In this document: piece after piece, positions 8,583-17,320 of the stretch
How positions within the stretch are numbered: position 1 is the stretch's first letter
Layout of the letters: each line of letters starts with the position of its first letter
Assembly: GCA_014190515.1 (NCBI GenBank)
Contig: BJGN01000022.1
Location: 1-32,646 of the forward strand
DNA from: Bacteroidota bacterium
GTDB lineage: Bacteria; Bacteroidota; Bacteroidia; Chitinophagales; Saprospiraceae
Length of the DNA: 32,646 bases
Direction of reading: 5' to 3'
The notes under the pieces: generated by a model
The model's input: only the letters and a program-made list of their open reading frames with translations
The model's database searches: none
Told to the model about the DNA's origin: nothing
Translations under genes and position numbers: made by a program

Positions 8583-9451
8583 AAGCTAAAGCCAATAGAT
8601 AGCTGCAAGGATAAGTTCAAATCTTCGTCACTTCTGGGGATGATTTTTCCCGCACTATCCAGACTTTGTAAGGATAGTTCTTGTTCGGCGCGGGTTAAAT
8701 CCATGAATCCTTTTTGAATCCTTGCCCCTAAATAAAGACCCTGGCTCATAAATATGCCCAACCCAGCATGTAAGCCCGCATCTATTCTGTTGAAAAGGGG
8801 AACACCCGTATCTCTGGTATCATAATAAGCACCTAAAGTAGAGGGAACCACTACTCTTCTATTATCAACCGTGATAACTTTTGCATTGAGAACACCGGTT
8901 TGTTGGTACTGATCTTTGAAATAATCATATTTTAATGGAACAAGAAGCGGTTCAATGGTTTGACCCACCGTACTTTTTCCGTTGTAATTCAATTCTCCTA
9001 CACCTCTGGAGCTTAACATAAAACTTCCATACCCGCCGCCAGATAATTCAATTCTACCTAATCGTAAAAAAACAGATAGAGGTAAATCTAAATAGGTGTT
9101 GGTTATTCTGAGGGTAGTATATCTCGTTCCTCTTGTATTGACCACAGCTCCTGCCTCTGTGAAGAGTCTTAGATAGGAATCCCCTTGATATTGGTAATCA
9201 GTCCCCCGTTGTGAGTACAATATTTCTCCACGCAAGCCTACTGCGCTATTCAATTTTCTGCTAATCATGCCACCTATGTGGAAGCCACTTGAGAAGGTAT
9301 TTCGCTCCAGATTATTTCCACTTGCATCAATCTCTGAAGGACCGTCAATCCGTGAATAGTTTAAACCAGCGCGAATGCCACCAGACCATCCTTGAGCAAT
9401 CATTGAAAAGGGTAGTAACAGTGCAATTAAAAGTGAGATATTATTACGCAT
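8579..9451 (-). CDS. Outer-membrane beta-barrel protein (PorT-like)
   Basis: Predicted outer-membrane barrel of 290 residues. The signal peptide MRNNISLLIALLLPFSMIAQ is followed by 'GWSGGIRAGLNYS', the typical opening strand of the Bacteroidota PorT-family / OMP beta-barrel domain. Alternating strands continue to a C-terminal '...LSIGFSF', the usual barrel assembly signal. Two longer loops (about residues 85-110 and 150-215) are predicted to face outside. It starts 20 bases after the exonuclease III stop, on the same strand, so the two are probably co-transcribed. Its stop overlaps the stop of the convergent Omp85 gene. The family has no single known function; it is not specific enough to call PorT itself. 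Confidence 0.78.
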   Translation of the reverse strand: MRNNISLLIALLLPFSMIAQGWSGGIRAGLNYSRIDGPSEIDASGNNLERNTFSSGFHIGGMISRKLNSAVGLRGEILYSQRGTDYQYQGDSYLRLFTEAGAVVNTRGTRYTTLRITNTYLDLPLSVFLRLGRIELSGGGYGSFMLSSRGVGELNYNGKSTVGQTIEPLLVPLKYDYFKDQYQQTGVLNAKVITVDNRRVVVPSTLGAYYDTRDTGVPLFNRIDAGLHAGLGIFMSQGLYLGARIQKGFMDLTRAEQELSLQSLDSAGKIIPRSDEDLNLSLQLSIGFSF

Positions 9452-9471
9452 TATGTATTTGTTTAAGATGA

Positions 9472-10239
9472 TTAGAGTTGATACATTACCTGAACAGGAC
9501 AGTGATCTGAATGAACAATATCATTTAGTTGATCAGCCGCGATGATGGTTTCTTTCATTTCAGGGCTAACCATTTGATAGTCAATTCTCCATCCTTTATT
9601 GTTTCCCCTGGAGTTCGCACGGAAGCTCCACCAGCTGTACTGAACTTTATTTGGATGAATGAAACGGAAAGCATCTACAAAGCCCGACGCTACCCATTGA
9701 TCTATCCAGGCACGTTCCTCGGGTAGGAATCCTGAACTTTTTTTATTTCCTATAGGATCATGAATGTCAATAGGGTTATGTGCAATATTTAAATCTCCAA
9801 CTACGATACAACGCGGTCTTTCCATTAAAAGGGATTGCAGCCAGGCGGAGAAGTCCGATAAAAATTCCATCTTGAAATCCTGCCGCACATCTCCAGTGGT
9901 TCCAGAGGGGAAGTAACAGTTTAGCAAGGTCCAGTCCCCAAAATCTGTCCTGATTATTCTTCCTTCACGATCGTATTTTTCAATACCGCATCCGACAACC
10001 ACCAAATCAGGTTTAATTTTAGAAAAAGTAGCCACGCCACTGTATCCTTTTTTTTCAGCTTGTGCCCAGCTTACGAAATAACCTAATTCCTCAAAGGGAG
10101 TGAAATCAATCTGTTCGAACTGTGCTTTTGTTTCTTGAACACAAAACAGGTCTATATTCGATTCACTTAACCATGCGATCAATCCTTTATCGAGGGCGGA
10201 ACGAATACCATTAAGATTATAAGAAACTAATTGGAGCAT
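9472..10239 (-). CDS. xth: Exodeoxyribonuclease III (AP endonuclease)
   Basis: Cytoplasmic base-excision repair enzyme of 255 residues that cleaves abasic sites and has 3'-5' exonuclease activity. Family motifs appear in order: 'SYNLNGIRSAL' (metal/phosphate Asn), 'CVQETKAQ' (metal Glu), 'YSGVATFSK', 'GDLNIAH' (Asp/Asn pair), and the terminal 'HSDHCPV' (Asp-His pair). The full length equals that of family members. I start it at the Met of MLQLVSYNLNG. An earlier in-frame start at 10275 lies within a good -7 promoter element and would add 12 residues not expected in the family. The outer-membrane barrel gene follows after 20 bases, an unusual partner. Confidence 0.95.
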   Translation of the reverse strand: MLQLVSYNLNGIRSALDKGLIAWLSESNIDLFCVQETKAQFEQIDFTPFEELGYFVSWAQAEKKGYSGVATFSKIKPDLVVVGCGIEKYDREGRIIRTDFGDWTLLNCYFPSGTTGDVRQDFKMEFLSDFSAWLQSLLMERPRCIVVGDLNIAHNPIDIHDPIGNKKSSGFLPEERAWIDQWVASGFVDAFRFIHPNKVQYSWWSFRANSRGNNKGWRIDYQMVSPEMKETIIAADQLNDIVHSDHCPVQVMYQL

Positions 10240-10274
10240 ATTTTCTTTTAAGTCATTTGAAACGTCAAACGGCA

Positions 10275-10282
10275 CAAAGATA
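10275..10282 (-). promoter_or_regulatory. -7 promoter element of xth
   Basis: On the - strand this reads TATCTTTG, an exact TAnnTTTG match, 36 bases upstream of the chosen xth start. No clear -33 TTG is seen. It supports the shorter xth start codon, because the longer one would lie inside this element. Confidence 0.42.
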
Positions 10283-10317
10283 AGTAAGCCTTCTTAATAA
10301 TGCAGAATTAAAGTGAT

Positions 10318-11784
10318 TTAGGAATCATTTTCAGATTGACTTTCCTCATCGGCCTCTGGCATGGCTGGACGGTCTTTCCATTTTAAATAAAATGGAATAC
10401 CTGTAAGCATTAATAATAAACCTATTATGGCTTCACCAGGCTTATTATACAGCGTGAAAATGGTGAGAACCAGGCAAAAGGTAACGAATAACATAGGTAC
10501 AACCGGATAACCAGGTACTTTGTACGATGAAGGTGCACCTCCGTTTCGCTTTCTTAATATGAATACGCCGTAGGTACAAAGTCCATAAAAAAGGAAAGAG
10601 GCAAAAATTAACATGTCTGTTAATTGGTCGAAACTACCTGACAAGATGAGAACGGAAGACCAGAACGCTTGATACCAAAGGGCATTCCCGGGTGTTCTGT
10701 ACTTTGGGTGAACTTTTCCGGCAGAGGCAAAAAATTCTCCTCTTCTAGCCATGGCATAGTATAATCTGGCACCCAGTAAAATGGTGGTATTAGTGCAGCC
10801 AAAAGTAGAAATGCAAATGAGAATGGCTATAAATATGGTTCCCGCAGGGCCTACTATTTTTTCAATCACAGCAACCGCTGCAATTTTGTTTTTACCTTCA
10901 TGAATTTGGATGAGTTCGTCTGCTGGCATAGCATATAAATAGGCCATATTGACCAACAGATAAATAGCAATAACTGCGAGCATCCCAAAAAATAGTGCCA
11001 GAGGTAAATTTTTCTTTGGATTTTGTATCTCTCCACCAATAAAACTTACCGTTATCCAGCCTTCGTAGGCCCAAAATGCAGCTAGCATTGCGGCGAAAAA
11101 TGCAGCAAACTGGGTGAATCCATCCGCACTCAAGCGTTCGTACCCCACCGCTGTTTGACTTATATTAGACCAACTGCCTCCTTGCCAGCTAAGTCCAAGG
11201 AGTACTATAATTAACAAACTGATAACCACCGTAGCTGTAGTCCACTGACTTAAAATACCCGCTTCTTTGACCCCCCGAAAATTTAAAAAGGTAAGTCCAA
11301 TAACCAAGGAAATTGCCAATAACTTTACGCCAATATTGGCAAATGGGAAGATGATGCCGCCGATAGATAGCGCGGAAATCTCTGGGGAAAAGCCTGCCAA
11401 TGGGTATAAAGCATTTACTGATTCCGCGAAAACATAAGCAATTGAGGCGACTGAGGCAGTTCTAATAACAGCATAGTTGCTCCAGCCAAAGAAAAAAGCA
11501 ATCGTTTTGCCATAAATTTCTCTTAAAAATACATAAGCTCCGCCCGATCCCGTAATTTGTCCCGATACTTCAGCAACAGATAAGGCGCCAGCTAAGGTGA
11601 CCAAACCTGCGGCTACCCAAGCGGCAAGAACCCAGGTGGGCGACAATAACTCGGCCGTCATAGGAGCTACTTTTTTGAAAACTCCTGAACCTATGATTGA
11701 ACTGATAACCAAAACGATAGCCATCGAAAGGGTAATCGTCCGCGCAAGTTGAGTATCCTTGCTTCCCGTTGTTGATTGAGACAT
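10318..11784 (-). CDS. APC-superfamily amino-acid permease
   Basis: Inner-membrane transporter of 488 residues with about twelve hydrophobic segments. The first helix carries the glycine-rich 'SSIIGSGVFKK' characteristic of APC-superfamily amino-acid/polyamine transporters, and 'GSGGAYVFLREIYG' follows in helix 2-3, as in the LAT/serine-threonine exchanger branch. The C-terminus is a short acidic tail (EADEESQSENDS). I begin at MSQSTTGSKD. The open frame reaches back to 11892, but the extra 36 residues precede the usual cytoplasmic N-terminus and look like read-through of the leader. A terminator for the upstream peptidase gene lies at 11921-11982, so the permease is probably its own transcription unit. 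The substrate amino acid cannot be read from sequence. Confidence 0.9.
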   Translation of the reverse strand: MSQSTTGSKDTQLARTITLSMAIVLVISSIIGSGVFKKVAPMTAELLSPTWVLAAWVAAGLVTLAGALSVAEVSGQITGSGGAYVFLREIYGKTIAFFFGWSNYAVIRTASVASIAYVFAESVNALYPLAGFSPEISALSIGGIIFPFANIGVKLLAISLVIGLTFLNFRGVKEAGILSQWTTATVVISLLIIVLLGLSWQGGSWSNISQTAVGYERLSADGFTQFAAFFAAMLAAFWAYEGWITVSFIGGEIQNPKKNLPLALFFGMLAVIAIYLLVNMAYLYAMPADELIQIHEGKNKIAAVAVIEKIVGPAGTIFIAILICISTFGCTNTTILLGARLYYAMARRGEFFASAGKVHPKYRTPGNALWYQAFWSSVLILSGSFDQLTDMLIFASFLFYGLCTYGVFILRKRNGGAPSSYKVPGYPVVPMLFVTFCLVLTIFTLYNKPGEAIIGLLLMLTGIPFYLKWKDRPAMPEADEESQSENDS

Positions 11785-11920
11785 AATATATACTGTTAAA
11801 AATTTATCTCTTTGTTTTGACTTTAATAAATTGTAAAATAGGTATTGTCCAAATGAATACCTAATTACCAAGGAGAAAAGTGCTGTTTTCAAAATTTACA
11901 TTAGATACTTAAATTAAATA

Positions 11921-11982
11921 TTAAAAAAGGTCATAAAATCTCCCTTTTCTGTTCAGTGCCAGTAAAGCGAGATTTTATGACC
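11921..11982 (-). terminator. Rho-independent terminator after the DPP4-like peptidase gene
   Basis: A perfect 14-base inverted repeat (11929-11942 and 11969-11982; GGTCATAAAATCTC and its complement) encloses a 26-base loop. Read on the - strand, the stem is followed at once by TTTTTT (11928-11923) and more A/T. It begins 14 bases past the peptidase stop. The loop is longer than usual for an intrinsic terminator. Confidence 0.75.
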
Positions 11983-11996
11983 GTTCGATATATTAA

Positions 11997-14153
11997 TTAT
12001 CTTCCTCCCGGAGGACAATTTTTTCTAAGGTATTCTGTAAATAAAGTGCGTAAATGTTCTGTCGTTCCTTCTCCCTCTCTGATACTGTGTGAGCGATTAG
12101 GGTATGGCATGAACTGGAATTGGCGGTTATGTTTTATAAATTCATTGACCAGTTTTTCAGCATTTTGATAATGCACATTGTCATCACCCGTTCCATGTAT
12201 ATATAGAAGATTTCCAACCAGATTCTTAGCGTGGGTTATAGGTGAACCCAATACAAAATCTTCTCTGTTTTCCTGTGGAATGCCCATGTAGCGCTCCTGG
12301 TAGATATTATCATAGCTCAGCTGATCCCCAACGGCAGCCACAGATATACCTGTTTTAAAAATAGCGGGGTACTGAAAAAGTAGATTTAAAGTGGAGGATC
12401 CGCCACCGCTCCATCCATGAACTGCCACTCTTGAGGTGTCCATAAAGGAATATTTAGCAAATAGCGCTTGCGCTCCCTGAGCCATATCTAAAATATTAAT
12501 CCTGCCTATATTTCTGTAAATAGCCTTCCTCCAGGCTCTTCCCTTAGGCGAAGGGGTGCCGCGATTATCAAGAGAAGCATAAATATATCCATCGGCGGAC
12601 ATATCACCTTTATACAAACTATTTCTTCCTGTTCCATAAGCGTCTCTAACCGTACTTCCAGCAGGTTCGCCATATACAGTAAAAACTACAGGATATTTAA
12701 GATTTGGATTGAATCCTTTGGGTTTCGTAAACCAGGCATCTAGGTTAACTCCATCAGCCGTAGTGATTTGCAAAAAGGTTATATCCAAATCTGTCACCGC
12801 TTTTTCCAACTGGGAATCAATGGATTTTGCAGGATCCAATGGCGTATTGGTCGGTAAATTTAACCATTCAGTAGTTGGACGGGTTTTTGCATTTGAAAAA
12901 GTATGCCTGGCAAATTTTCCTTTTGGACTTATATCATAGCTATGTGATCCTGTTTGATTTGCAGGAGAAATTCTGGTAGCCGTTCCCTTCCCATCTAAAG
13001 TAGTCCTGTAAAGGTAAGACTGGGTTGCATTATCAGGAGAAGCCATGAAATAAAGCTGATTGTTGTCTTCGTCAATTCTTGAAATAGAAATGACGTCATA
13101 ATTTCCTGAGGTCAAGCATATTTCCTTTTTTCCATCTCTGCTTACTAAATAAACATGCCTCCAGCCATCTTTTTCAGATTGCCATAAAAAGCTTTTTCCG
13201 CCTTCCAGCCAATCCCAACCTTCCGGTCCATCAATATCGATCCAGGCCTCATCCGTTTCCTGATAAAATGATTTAGCTATACCAGTAGCTGACTGAATAT
13301 AAAACAGGTTACTAGTATTTTGCTTTCTGTTTAATTGTTGCACAATGAGTTCACTACTATTTCCTGCCCATTCCATTCTGGGCAAATAAGTTTGACGGGG
13401 ATCGCCGGGTATATTCATCCAAAGCGTTTTTCCACCAATGACGGGAACCACCCCAATTTTATAAGGGGAAGGTGCCTCTCCAACTTTTGGATATTCTACG
13501 GGGACGTTGAACGAATAGGTCGAATCCGTATTGTTTATCATCAAAAAATTTCTGATTTGACGGGCATCTATCTGCCAATAGGCAATGGATTTAGCGTCGG
13601 GACTCCAGCGAAATCCATCTCTACATCCAAATTCTTCCTCATAAACCCAATCAAAAGTACCATTTATAAGCCTGCTGTCACCATCGGTGGTTAATGGAGT
13701 AATGGCACCTGAAGCAATATCTTCGACATAAATATTATGTGCTTGTACGTAAGCTACTTTTTTGCTGTCGGGAGAAATTTTTGCAAACATCATGGTTGAT
13801 GCAGGGAATTTGGTGCCCAATTGCTTTAAATTTTTGGTAGCCATATCCAAAATCCAATAATCACCTTTAGTATCTTGTCTCCAAACTCTCTGAGTATTGG
13901 TGTATATTAATATTTTTTGGTTATCGGCTGAATATTCAAAACTTCGCACCTGCAAAGGTTTGGACTGACCTTTTGGAATTAAAAGAGCCGCATTAATAAG
14001 GGTATCCACCTGTCGGTTGGGAAGGGTTATTTTTACAATCGTATTTTTTTGAATTTCCCTAAGACCGGTTCCATCAGGCGCCCAGTCAATTCTGCCCTGA
14101 CTTAGAAGCAAAAAAGGTATCGAAAGTAAAAGAAAGGTAATGGTTGATTTCAT
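11997..14153 (-). CDS. S9 family peptidase, dipeptidyl-peptidase IV-like
   Basis: Exported serine peptidase of 718 residues, expected to remove N-terminal X-Pro/X-Ala dipeptides in the periplasm. A signal peptide (about residues 1-18) precedes a DPP4-type eight-bladed propeller (~30-460). The hallmark 'DWVYEEEF' supplies Glu173/Glu174, equivalent to the pair that binds the substrate N-terminus in DPP4. The C-terminal alpha/beta-hydrolase domain carries Ser582 in 'GWSGGG', Asp657 in 'GTGDDNVH' and His689 in 'NRSHSI', so the triad is complete. It starts four bases after the 2-oxoglutarate oxygenase stop and is the last gene of the gldB operon, before the terminator at 11921-11982. The link to gldB is positional only. 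Confidence 0.95.
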   Translation of the reverse strand: MKSTITFLLLSIPFLLLSQGRIDWAPDGTGLREIQKNTIVKITLPNRQVDTLINAALLIPKGQSKPLQVRSFEYSADNQKILIYTNTQRVWRQDTKGDYWILDMATKNLKQLGTKFPASTMMFAKISPDSKKVAYVQAHNIYVEDIASGAITPLTTDGDSRLINGTFDWVYEEEFGCRDGFRWSPDAKSIAYWQIDARQIRNFLMINNTDSTYSFNVPVEYPKVGEAPSPYKIGVVPVIGGKTLWMNIPGDPRQTYLPRMEWAGNSSELIVQQLNRKQNTSNLFYIQSATGIAKSFYQETDEAWIDIDGPEGWDWLEGGKSFLWQSEKDGWRHVYLVSRDGKKEICLTSGNYDVISISRIDEDNNQLYFMASPDNATQSYLYRTTLDGKGTATRISPANQTGSHSYDISPKGKFARHTFSNAKTRPTTEWLNLPTNTPLDPAKSIDSQLEKAVTDLDITFLQITTADGVNLDAWFTKPKGFNPNLKYPVVFTVYGEPAGSTVRDAYGTGRNSLYKGDMSADGYIYASLDNRGTPSPKGRAWRKAIYRNIGRINILDMAQGAQALFAKYSFMDTSRVAVHGWSGGGSSTLNLLFQYPAIFKTGISVAAVGDQLSYDNIYQERYMGIPQENREDFVLGSPITHAKNLVGNLLYIHGTGDDNVHYQNAEKLVNEFIKHNRQFQFMPYPNRSHSIREGEGTTEHLRTLFTEYLRKNCPPGGR

Positions 14154-14157
14154 GATA

Positions 14158-15069
14158 TTATTTTTTTAGCCCAATTTCTCTTAGGCGTTCATCTAAATAT
14201 TCTCCAGCAGTTATAGGTGCAAAGTGAAGTGGATTTTCATCAGAAACACAATTTTCCAGGCAACTTAAATCCATTTCAGGTCTGGGATGCAAGAAAAATG
14301 GTATAGATAATCTGGGCAAATGCCATTCCTCTTTTGGAGGATTTACAACCCTATGCGTAGTAGAACGCAGGTAATTATTAGTTAATCTTTGTAACATATC
14401 ACCCACATTGATAACAATTTCGTCTGCTTCAGGAACAATGGGTAACCATTTACCCTCTTTAGAAAGTAGTTCAAGTCCACCTGCTGAAGCACCTACGAGG
14501 AGGGTTATTAAATTTATGTCTTCATGCTGTTCTGCACGAATGGCACTCGCTGGTTCCTGGGTAATTGGCGGATAATGAATGGCTCGTAAAATACTTGTAC
14601 CATTTTCTATTCGCTGATCAAAATAATCAACAGGTAAATTTAAGTGAAGGGCAATGGCTTGCAGCAAACTTGATCCAGCGCGCTCGAAGGACCGGTAGAG
14701 ATTTTCACCCAATGATAAAAAGTTTGGGGTTTCTAACACTGACACATTACCCGTATTTCCTATTTGAAAAAACTCTTTCAAATCAGCTACTTTTGACTGT
14801 TTGGCATGCTCTGTTCCAAAAGCGGTATATCCTCTTTGTCCGTTGGCTCCGGGTATTTTATATTTTAACTTTTCACTTTCAGGTAAAGCAAAAAAGGCAT
14901 GGGCTTCTTTATAAAATGATTGTATCAAATCGGTGGGAATTCCATGATTAATCACCCCAACAAAACCTACCGTATGGAAGGCATTCCCCAAGGTTTCAAT
15001 AAATACGTTTTTCTCCCCTACATCTCCCTTTTCAAATTGGGATAAATCAATTAATGGAATGGTTCTCAT
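14158..15069 (-). CDS. 2-oxoglutarate/Fe(II)-dependent dioxygenase (isopenicillin N synthase-like)
   Basis: Soluble non-haem iron oxygenase of 303 residues. The N-terminal DIOX_N domain opens 'IPLIDLSQF', with 'AFHTVGFVGVINHGI' at 30-44. The iron triad is His182 and Asp184 in 'QHEDINL', plus His239 in 'TTHRVVN'. Arg253-x-Ser255 in 'RLSIPFF' is the 2-oxoglutarate-binding RxS motif, so all catalytic residues are present. The family hydroxylates or oxidises many small molecules, and the substrate cannot be deduced. 'Isopenicillin N synthase' is a family name here and does not imply antibiotic production. It lies 12 bases after the gldB stop and 4 bases before the peptidase start, hence mid-operon. 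Confidence 0.92.
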   Translation of the reverse strand: MRTIPLIDLSQFEKGDVGEKNVFIETLGNAFHTVGFVGVINHGIPTDLIQSFYKEAHAFFALPESEKLKYKIPGANGQRGYTAFGTEHAKQSKVADLKEFFQIGNTGNVSVLETPNFLSLGENLYRSFERAGSSLLQAIALHLNLPVDYFDQRIENGTSILRAIHYPPITQEPASAIRAEQHEDINLITLLVGASAGGLELLSKEGKWLPIVPEADEIVINVGDMLQRLTNNYLRSTTHRVVNPPKEEWHLPRLSIPFFLHPRPEMDLSCLENCVSDENPLHFAPITAGEYLDERLREIGLKK

Positions 15070-15081
15070 TGAAATAAGATT

Positions 15082-16131
15082 TTATTTTCGTGGTGGTTTG
15101 TATCCTGAATCAGTTAGAAATTGTTTAGCATCGACTCGCTGAATCATTTCGGTAAGCGTTAACGAAGGATTTTTTTTCATTAAGGATTTAACAATTTGCC
15201 AACCTAACCAAGCGCCCGTTCTACCGGGTGCTTCTATGGGCATTCCGGGTGAATTTGGACTATACTCCACATATTTACGGATTTTTTGCCAATTACTATC
15301 ATAAAATAGAGATTCTTGAAGGAAGAATGAAAAAATCTCTTTTTCATTTTCAACCAACCAGTCCCATTGTTGGGCGGAAACTTCCATTATAATTGAATCG
15401 TGCGTTGAAGGAAGTAATTTATCCTGAATGTACAGTTTTTTTCCTTCCCGAATCATTAAAGCCAGTAAATGATCTGTCTCAGGAGGCGGAATTAAATCAT
15501 CTACCAACGGTTGAAGGGTTTTTGAAACCAAATGATCGACATTAAAAGTCCTTGTCAAATAGGCAGAAAAATTTGGATTCTGTGGATTTTTTTGTTGATA
15601 GGGAAAATTTGAACCTAAATAAAAGTCAAGTCCAACCGCCAGATTATTTTCGCCATAAATAAAATTTCCTAAAGAGAACTCTGAAATAAAAGTAGTCACT
15701 TTAGGGGTTGGTTTTTCTGGAAAATAGTATTTAAAATATTTAAATGCAGTTTTAAAATCAGATTCAATGGGATCGAAAATGGCATAGATATTTTGGATAG
15801 TATCATACAATTTTCGCACTTCCTTAAAATGGGTAAAACCGATCAGGTATTTTTCTTCTCCCTGAGGAGCAATTTGCAAATCATTGGATCCCAAAATCTG
15901 GTTGAAATATATTTCAGCAAATTCTGTATCCTTTTCTTTAATTTGTGCCAACTCTTTGCTGAAATTTAGGGTATCCGCTTGAAAAAGTTCTTTTTCAAAC
16001 CGCCTGACCTTAAAATCAATGGAGATATTACTGATATCTGGCGTTTTTTCAATGTTCTCTTCTGAACAAGACATTGAAAAATACACAAGGAATAGGCTTA
16101 ACGAAAATAATAACCCGCTTTTTTGAACCAT
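15082..16131 (-). CDS. gldB: Gliding motility lipoprotein GldB
   Basis: Predicted lipoprotein of 349 residues. The N-terminal hydrophobic segment ends in a lipobox with Cys22 ('FSMSCSEE'), followed by acidic residues. The body matches GldB of Flavobacterium in overall pattern, including 'FKVRRFEKELFQAD' near residue 41 and the C-terminal 'PGRTGAWLGWQIV' and 'LTEMIQRVDAKQFL' segments. In Flavobacterium johnsoniae GldB is required for gliding, but its biochemical role is unsettled. GldB homologues also occur in non-gliding Bacteroidota, so motility cannot be concluded. It is the first gene of an operon with the oxygenase and the DPP4-like peptidase, and is divergent from nadC across 74 bases. 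Confidence 0.88.
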   Translation of the reverse strand: MVQKSGLLFSLSLFLVYFSMSCSEENIEKTPDISNISIDFKVRRFEKELFQADTLNFSKELAQIKEKDTEFAEIYFNQILGSNDLQIAPQGEEKYLIGFTHFKEVRKLYDTIQNIYAIFDPIESDFKTAFKYFKYYFPEKPTPKVTTFISEFSLGNFIYGENNLAVGLDFYLGSNFPYQQKNPQNPNFSAYLTRTFNVDHLVSKTLQPLVDDLIPPPETDHLLALMIREGKKLYIQDKLLPSTHDSIIMEVSAQQWDWLVENEKEIFSFFLQESLFYDSNWQKIRKYVEYSPNSPGMPIEAPGRTGAWLGWQIVKSLMKKNPSLTLTEMIQRVDAKQFLTDSGYKPPRK

Positions 16132-16163
16132 TAGTTGTCGTATTGTTTTCTAAAAAATGTAAA

Positions 16164-16171
16164 CAAAGTTA
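16164..16171 (-). promoter_or_regulatory. -7 promoter element of the gldB operon
   Basis: On the - strand this reads TAACTTTG, an exact TAnnTTTG match, 32 bases upstream of the gldB start. No clear -33 TTG is found at 17-23 bases, so support is partial. Confidence 0.42.
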
Positions 16172-16205
16172 ATTTTAAATTATTGTTCATCACTATTTGA
16201 AATAA

Positions 16206-17063
16206 ATGAATAACCCAATAACTGAAAATTGGTTAAACGATTTTATTCGCAGAGGTATTGCGGAAGATGTTGGAGACGGAGATCACACTGCCCTGGCTTG
16301 TATTCCTTCTGACGACCGAAAATCGGCCAGACTTATCGTGAAACAGGAAGGTATTATTGCGGGCCTTACTATCGCGGAGGCTATTTTTCATTACCTTGAT
16401 CCTTCTTCTTCCTGGAAATCTTTAAAAAATGAGGGTGAATATGTTTTTCCTGGGCAAATAGCTGCCGTTTTAGAGGCAAATACACGGGTTATTTTAAAGG
16501 GGGAAAGATTGGCTTTGAATACTATTCAGAGGATGAGTGGTATCGCTACCCTAAGTCATAGGCTTGCAAATAAAGTGGCCGATCTGCCCGTCCGTTTAAT
16601 TGACACCCGGAAAACGACTCCTCTTCTTCGTCCATTAGAAAAATGGGCAGTGGTGCTGGGTGGTTGTGAAAATTATCGCTTCGGGCTTTTTGATCGTATA
16701 ATGATAAAAGATAATCATATCGATGCTTCAGGTAGTATAACCCAGGCCTTAAAACAAGTAAATAACTATCTCGATTTTCATGAACTTCAGCTTGAAATTA
16801 CCGTTGAGGTAAGGAATAAGCAAGAAATTGAAGAAGTTTTAGCCGTTGGAGGTTGTCAGCGGATTATGTTGGATAATTTTTCTCCCGCTGAAATTAAAGA
16901 AGCTGTAGCACTCATTGGAAAAAAAATGGAAATTGAGGCTTCAGGAGGCATTAATGAGGATAATTTGAGGGAATATGCGGAAACTGGGGTCGATTTTATT
17001 TCCTTAGGTGCCCTGACGCATTCCGCAGGAAGTTTAGACCTGAGTCTTAAAATAATTTCTTAA
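16206..17063 (+). CDS. nadC: Nicotinate-nucleotide pyrophosphorylase (quinolinate phosphoribosyltransferase)
   Basis: NAD biosynthesis enzyme of 285 residues that converts quinolinate and PRPP to nicotinate mononucleotide, CO2 and pyrophosphate. It has the N-terminal 'EDVGDGDHT' motif, 'KGERLALNTIQRMSGIAT' at 98-115, 'DTRKTTPLLRPLEK' around 133-146 with the substrate-binding Arg/Lys, 'IMIKDNHI' at 165-172, and the phosphate loop 'EASGGI'. It is full length, typical of bacterial NadC. It begins just after the divergent gldB promoter region. Its stop TAA overlaps, within the tetranucleotide TTAA, the stop of a candidate small ORF on the opposite strand. No nadA or nadB lies in this window. Confidence 0.96.
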   Translation: MNNPITENWLNDFIRRGIAEDVGDGDHTALACIPSDDRKSARLIVKQEGIIAGLTIAEAIFHYLDPSSSWKSLKNEGEYVFPGQIAAVLEANTRVILKGERLALNTIQRMSGIATLSHRLANKVADLPVRLIDTRKTTPLLRPLEKWAVVLGGCENYRFGLFDRIMIKDNHIDASGSITQALKQVNNYLDFHELQLEITVEVRNKQEIEEVLAVGGCQRIMLDNFSPAEIKEAVALIGKKMEIEASGGINEDNLREYAETGVDFISLGALTHSAGSLDLSLKIIS

Positions 17064-17167
17064 GGTGGAAATTGATCCACTAAAAGAATTAATGTGAAAA
17101 ACATGCAGCTTATAATAAGCCAAAATCTAAGGTCGCGATGTAGTTGGGGAGTAGGTTCAAGTTTCAC
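17060..17167 (-). CDS. Candidate small single-pass membrane protein (35 residues)
   Basis: The - strand here encodes a protein-like peptide, VKLEPTPQLHRDLRF followed by one hydrophobic segment (WLIISCMFFTLILLV) and DQFPP. The start shown is GTG. The frame stays open upstream to about 17240 ('LLWYPFCLTAIKTNTR' precedes it), but no ATG is available there, so the true start could be a TTG further up, or this may be the tail of a decayed gene. No Shine-Dalgarno or promoter is evident. It would share the TTAA stop overlap with nadC. I do not recognise a family. I list it because the charged-then-hydrophobic layout is unlike the other shadow frames. Confidence 0.28.
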   Translation of the reverse strand: MKLEPTPQLHRDLRFWLIISCMFFTLILLVDQFPP

Positions 17168-17320
17168 TCGGGTATTTGTTTTTATAGCTGTTAAGCAAAA
17201 AGGATACCATAGCAAAAAATCGTTATATGTCCTAAACCTATACCAGTGGCTGATTTTACTGTTTAAAAATTGACAAAAATTTGTTAGTCAAGCTACTTAA
17301 ATATACCTAATTTTTATACT

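Noticed and set aside
11785-11892. 36-residue N-terminal extension of the permease
   Set aside because: It precedes the normal cytoplasmic N-terminus of APC permeases, and the MSQSTT start gives the usual length.
13335-13694. 119-codon open frame on the + strand
   Set aside because: It is a shadow of the DPP4-like peptidase, with no domain of its own.
14565-14951. 128-codon open frame on the + strand
   Set aside because: It lies wholly inside the 2-oxoglutarate oxygenase gene, whose catalytic motifs are intact on the opposite strand.
14158-15069. Evidence for beta-lactam biosynthesis from the isopenicillin N synthase resemblance
   Set aside because: The family name covers many oxygenases, and no ACV synthetase or other beta-lactam gene is present.
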